Assembly (NCBI GenBank): GCA_902782465.1
Contig: CACZNH010000017.1
Span: forward strand, 1-42,176
Length of the DNA: 42,176 bases
Source: an uncultured Bacteroidales bacterium
GTDB lineage: Bacteria; Bacteroidota; Bacteroidia; Bacteroidales; Muribaculaceae
Direction of reading: 5' to 3'
A program made the translations under genes and the position numbers. Positions within the stretch are counted from its first letter, which is position 1; the number at the start of each line of letters is the position of its first letter. The notes under the pieces were generated by a model. The model did no database searches. It saw nothing but the letters and a program-made list of their open reading frames with translations, and was not told the DNA's origin. This document shows positions 39,325 through 42,176 of the stretch, in pieces.

Positions 39325-39867
39325 TTATTGTTCGCCAGGCATGTTGGTCCATACGGCACGCAGGGCCGCGACGATGTCGTCATAATCCTGCTGGGTGAAG
39401 GGTTCGTCGCTATTGGTCAAGATGGTGAATGTGAGACCGTCCCAGGTGCGGCTCGTCGGGGTTTCCTTCATGCCGTTGCGCAGGTAGAAGGCATAGCGGC
39501 GTCGCCGCTGTTCAGGGTTGGGCGCATCAGGCTGATAAGGCGACTCGATGTCCAAAATGAAGGGGCGCTCATCGCGGTATTTATCAAGTACTGAAGTCAA
39601 AATGCTCTGGCCGTAGCCCTTACCGCGCAACTCTTCACTCACGGCAAAATACCACCACCAGTTGTAGCGCGGCAGTCGCAGCACCATCGTCAAGCCCACC
39701 AGCATCTCGCCGTCGTAATAGGCAGTATAGTCGATGTCCATGGCATCGAGCAGAACGATAAGGTCCTCGTAGGGTATCTGCTCCTCGGCAGGGAAGGCTG
39801 TCTCATAGAGGTGCCTCAAGGCCTCGTCGCAGGCATTCTCGCTATTGATTGCTATTGACTTCAACAT
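39325..39867 (-). CDS. GNAT family N-acetyltransferase
   Basis: This 180-residue GNAT protein has the acetyl-CoA motif FAVSEELRGKGYGQSILTSVL (about 75-95), preceded by an YDGEMLVGLTMVLRL strand. The C-terminal part has YAFYLRNGMKETP, the usual beta-6/beta-7 region. It likely acetylates an amine; the substrate is unknown. The gene ends 58 nt before the outer-membrane protein start on the same strand. The ABC-F gene lies upstream. Confidence 0.82.
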   Translation of the reverse strand: MLKSIAINSENACDEALRHLYETAFPAEEQIPYEDLIVLLDAMDIDYTAYYDGEMLVGLTMVLRLPRYNWWWYFAVSEELRGKGYGQSILTSVLDKYRDERPFILDIESPYQPDAPNPEQRRRRYAFYLRNGMKETPTSRTWDGLTFTILTNSDEPFTQQDYDDIVAALRAVWTNMPGEQ

Positions 39868-39925
39868 GAGAACAGATTTTAATAGATGCTATAGAAACTT
39901 TAGATGCTATAGATATTATTCGGGG

Positions 39926-41869
39926 CTATTGATGGTTGGCTTTTTCCAGTTCTTCGCTGGCGGCTTCCCAGTTGGCCATCACTTCCTCGAGCTCGCGGGA
40001 GATTTTGGAGTGGGTGTAGTAGATGTCCAGGTCCTCGGTGGAGGCAGTGGAGAGCTTTTCCTCGATTTCGGCAAGTTGCTGCTCCAACTCGGCAATTTTA
40101 GCCTCGAATGTCTTTACCTTTTTCTCGGCCTGACGGATGCGGCGCTCACGCTCCTTCTGGCGCTGGTAATCCATCTTTCCCTGGTTAAAATTCTCTTCGG
40201 GGATTTCTTCTGCCGCGGTTGGAGCGGTGGGGACAGTCTTGATTTCCAGTTGCTGCAGGGAGTCAAGACGCTTCTTCTGCAGGAAGTCGTAGATGCCGCC
40301 CAGGTGCTCACGCACACGATGCTCACCGAACTCATACACCTTGTTGACGATGCCGTTCAGGAAGTCACGGTCGTGTGAAACGACAATAACCGTGCCCTCG
40401 AAGGCCTGCAGGGCCTCCTTGAGGACGTCCTTGCTAGGCATATCCAAGTGGTTGGTGGGCTCATCGAGGATGAGCAGATTGACGGGCTGCAAAAGCAGAC
40501 GTATCATCGCCAGACGGCTCTTCTCACCACCACTCAGCACCTTGACCTTCTTGTCGGCATTCTTGCCACCGAACATGAAGGCGCCCAGGATATCGTTGAT
40601 GCGGGTGCGGATGTCGCCCACAGCAACATAGTCGATGGTGTCGTGCACCGTCAGGCTTTCATCGAGCAGTTGTGCCTGATTTTGAGCGAAGTAGCCAATT
40701 TTGACGTTATGGCCGATTTGCAGCTTGCCGTCAAAGGGAATCTCGCCCATGATGCACTTCACGAGGGTTGATTTGCCCGCACCGTTCTTGCCCACAAAGG
40801 CGACCTTCTCGCCGCGCTTGATGGTGAAGGTCACGTCATGGAACACGTTGAGGGAGCCGTAGTCCTTGCGCAGGTCCTCGGCAATGACGGGATAGTCGCC
40901 ACTGCGGGGCGCAGGCGGGAACTTGAGCCTCATGCGTGAGCGGTCCACCTCATCGACCTCGATGCGCTCCAGCTTGTCGAGCATCTTGATGCGGCTCTGC
41001 ACCTGCACCGCCTTGGTGGCCTTGTAGCGGAAGCGCTCGATGAAATCTTCGGTATCGTGGATGAGTTTCTGCTGGTTCTCATAGGCCCGCATCTGCTGCT
41101 CGACTCGTTCCTTGCGCAGTTCCACAAACTGGCTGTAGCTCACCTTGTAGTCATAGATTTTGCCCAGCGAAATCTCGATGGTGCGGTTGGTGACGTTGTC
41201 GATGAAGGCGCGGTCGTGGGACACGAGCAGTAGGGCCGCGTTGCGGTTCTTCAGGAAGGTCTCCAGCCACTGGATGGACTCGATATCCAGGTGGTTGGTC
41301 GGCTCGTCGAGCAAGAGCACGTCGGGGCGGCGCAACAACAATTTTGCCAACTCGATGCGCATGCGCCAGCCACCGCTGAACTCACTCGTGGGGCGGTCAA
41401 AGTCGCTGCGCTCAAAACCCAAGCCCATCAAGGTCTTCTCGATTTCGGCCTCGATGTTCTCGCTCTGCATCAGGGCACGCAACTCGGTCTTCTCGGCCAC
41501 GCGCTCGATGAGTTCCTGATAATCCTCGCTGTCATAGTCGGTGCGCTCGGCCAGCTCACTGTTCATGTGGTCGATGGCGGCATCCAGTTGCTGCACATGC
41601 TCAAAGGCGCGTTCAGCCTCCTGCTTGACCGTCAATTCGTCCTTTAGCACCATCTGCTGCGGCAGGTAACCGATGGTGATATCGGACTGGCGCGCAACAG
41701 TGCCACTGGTGGGCTGCTGCTCACCAGTGATGATTCTGAGCATGGTGGTTTTGCCGGCTCCATTCTTGCCAACAAGCGCGATTTTGTCGCGCTTGTTGAC
41801 AACGTAGCTGATGTTCTCGAACAGCACCTGGCTGCCGAACTCCACCTTGAGTCCTTGAATAGAAATCAT
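39926..41869 (-). CDS. ABC-F family ATPase (Uup/YdiF-like)
   Basis: This 647-residue soluble protein has two ABC domains in one chain, without membrane parts. The Walker A motifs are GKNGAGKTT (34-42) and GKNGAGKST (about 355). The signatures are FSGGWRMRIEL and LSGGEKSRLAM, and both Walker B segments read LLLDEPTNHLD or similar. A linker of about 80 residues lies between the domains. A C-terminal coiled coil (EKKVKTFEAKIAELEQQLAEI) closes it. ABC-F proteins act on the ribosome in translation or antibiotic protection. I start at ATG 41869 (MISIQGLKVEFG) because the longer reading adds 31 unrelated residues. Confidence 0.9.
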   Translation of the reverse strand: MISIQGLKVEFGSQVLFENISYVVNKRDKIALVGKNGAGKTTMLRIITGEQQPTSGTVARQSDITIGYLPQQMVLKDELTVKQEAERAFEHVQQLDAAIDHMNSELAERTDYDSEDYQELIERVAEKTELRALMQSENIEAEIEKTLMGLGFERSDFDRPTSEFSGGWRMRIELAKLLLRRPDVLLLDEPTNHLDIESIQWLETFLKNRNAALLLVSHDRAFIDNVTNRTIEISLGKIYDYKVSYSQFVELRKERVEQQMRAYENQQKLIHDTEDFIERFRYKATKAVQVQSRIKMLDKLERIEVDEVDRSRMRLKFPPAPRSGDYPVIAEDLRKDYGSLNVFHDVTFTIKRGEKVAFVGKNGAGKSTLVKCIMGEIPFDGKLQIGHNVKIGYFAQNQAQLLDESLTVHDTIDYVAVGDIRTRINDILGAFMFGGKNADKKVKVLSGGEKSRLAMIRLLLQPVNLLILDEPTNHLDMPSKDVLKEALQAFEGTVIVVSHDRDFLNGIVNKVYEFGEHRVREHLGGIYDFLQKKRLDSLQQLEIKTVPTAPTAAEEIPEENFNQGKMDYQRQKERERRIRQAEKKVKTFEAKIAELEQQLAEIEEKLSTASTEDLDIYYTHSKISRELEEVMANWEAASEELEKANHQ

Positions 41870-41959
41870 GCCTGAATTGTCAATTTTAAATAAATTAGGA
41901 TGCGCCTCAACAAACATCAATAAATTGTTTCTGTTTTCGGCTTTCACTAATTTTGGCGG

Positions 41960-41967
41960 CAAAATTA
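41960..41967 (-). promoter_or_regulatory. -7 box (TAATTTTG) for the ABC-F gene
   Basis: TAATTTTG on the minus strand matches the Bacteroidetes -7 element. The -33 TTG is not clear. The leader to ATG 41869 is about 85 nt. Confidence 0.45.
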
Positions 41968-41990
41968 CAAAAAAAACGCGACTTACACAG

Positions 41991-42022
41991 AAAAAGCCCT
42001 GGACTCTAGAGAATCCAAGGCT
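41991..42022 (-). terminator. Terminator of the truncated gene at the right edge
   Basis: AGCC-TGGA (41995-42003) pairs with TCCA-GGCT (about 42014-42022), with the inner palindrome CTCTAGAG. On the minus strand the stem is followed by TTTTTC. It lies 22 nt past the stop at 42044. Confidence 0.65.
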
Positions 42023-42043
42023 GTTTCAGCTATGTTCACGCTC

Positions 42044-42176
42044 TTATTTTTCTACTGCGGTGATTTTCTTGCCGGCACTGTGGGCACTCAGTTGCGGGGC
42101 ATACTGGCACTGGATGGTGGCGATGCCCGAAGTGAACTCACCGGGATTGGTCACCCACACGTCGTAACCGATGATG
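42044..42176 (-). CDS. C-terminal end of a secreted protein, possibly alpha-2-macroglobulin
   Basis: The last 43 codons of a gene cut by the right edge read IIGYDVWVTNPGEFTSGIAT, then IQCQYAPQLSAHSAGKK and ITAVEK-stop. The pattern (a GEF turn, then a strand and a YAP-x-L-x-AHS segment) resembles the C-terminal end of bacterial alpha-2-macroglobulins. These are large periplasmic proteins that trap proteases. Too little is visible to be sure. A terminator follows. Confidence 0.45.
   Translation of the reverse strand, partial: IIGYDVWVTNPGEFTSGIATIQCQYAPQLSAHSAGKKITAVEK

Overview
The window looks like chromosomal DNA of a fairly GC-rich Bacteroidales bacterium. The evidence is: promoters of the Bacteroidetes type (TTG, 18-22 nt spacer, TAnnTTTG) in front of many genes; mostly A-rich leaders with few Shine-Dalgarno sequences; and characteristic families (DUF4924, DUF3667, OMP_b-brl TonB-type receptors, a lipid-anchored serpin, a GDE/GT4/GH57 glycogen operon). 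The base composition would fit Muribaculaceae or a GC-rich Prevotellaceae, but the sequence alone does not decide this. No rRNA, tRNA, CRISPR array, intact IS or prophage was recognised.

Layout. 1-2.1 kb: 3' end of an EF-G-type GTPase, a CpsB/YwqE-type PHP phosphatase (-), and ribosomal protein L31 type B with a structured leader. 2.1-3.8 kb: a two-gene membrane-protein operon (-). 3.9-9.7 kb: a lipid kinase followed by the glycogen operon (debranching enzyme, GT4 glycosyltransferase, GH57 amylase with a histone-H1-like tail), ending in a strong terminator. 10.1-11.7 kb: a secreted leucine-rich-repeat protein with a dockerin-like end. 12-17 kb (-): two paralogous MFS transporters and a phosphoglucomutase-type enzyme that can feed glycogen metabolism. 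17.3-21.7 kb: a membrane-embedded LytTR regulator, divergent from a BamE-like lipoprotein, a LiaF-like protein and a large outer-membrane beta-barrel receptor. Two repeats resembling LytTR/AlgR boxes lie between the two promoters, so this looks like a self-contained envelope-response module. 21.7-27.3 kb: an accessory block with a MITE-like element, a zinc-ribbon/PNPOx fusion, a CAT-like acetyltransferase, a nearly identical stand-alone copy of the zinc ribbon, a second receptor, a MerR/GyrI-like regulator, a GNAT enzyme, a broken GNAT gene and a possible small RNA.

27.6-32 kb: a small secreted protein, a serpin lipoprotein, a 2H phosphoesterase, a secreted BNR-repeat protein and a secreted FMN-binding-type protein with a lysine-rich tail. 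32-38.1 kb (-): a cell-wall sugar salvage pair (MurU-like nucleotidyltransferase and an AmgK-like kinase fused to a RapZ C-terminal domain), RF3, RfbD, DUF4924 and a Crp/Fnr regulator. 38.3-42.2 kb (-): an outer-membrane protein, a GNAT enzyme, an ABC-F ATPase and the 3' end of a gene that may encode an alpha-2-macroglobulin.

The intergenic DNA is unusually rich in small palindromic or short-period repeats. At least five distinct kinds are present. One copy sits in frame inside a transporter gene and another supplies the last codons of rfbD. The most interesting functional leads are the AmgK-RapZ fusion, the LytTR module with its candidate operators, the repeat inside the MFS gene and the zinc-ribbon duplication.
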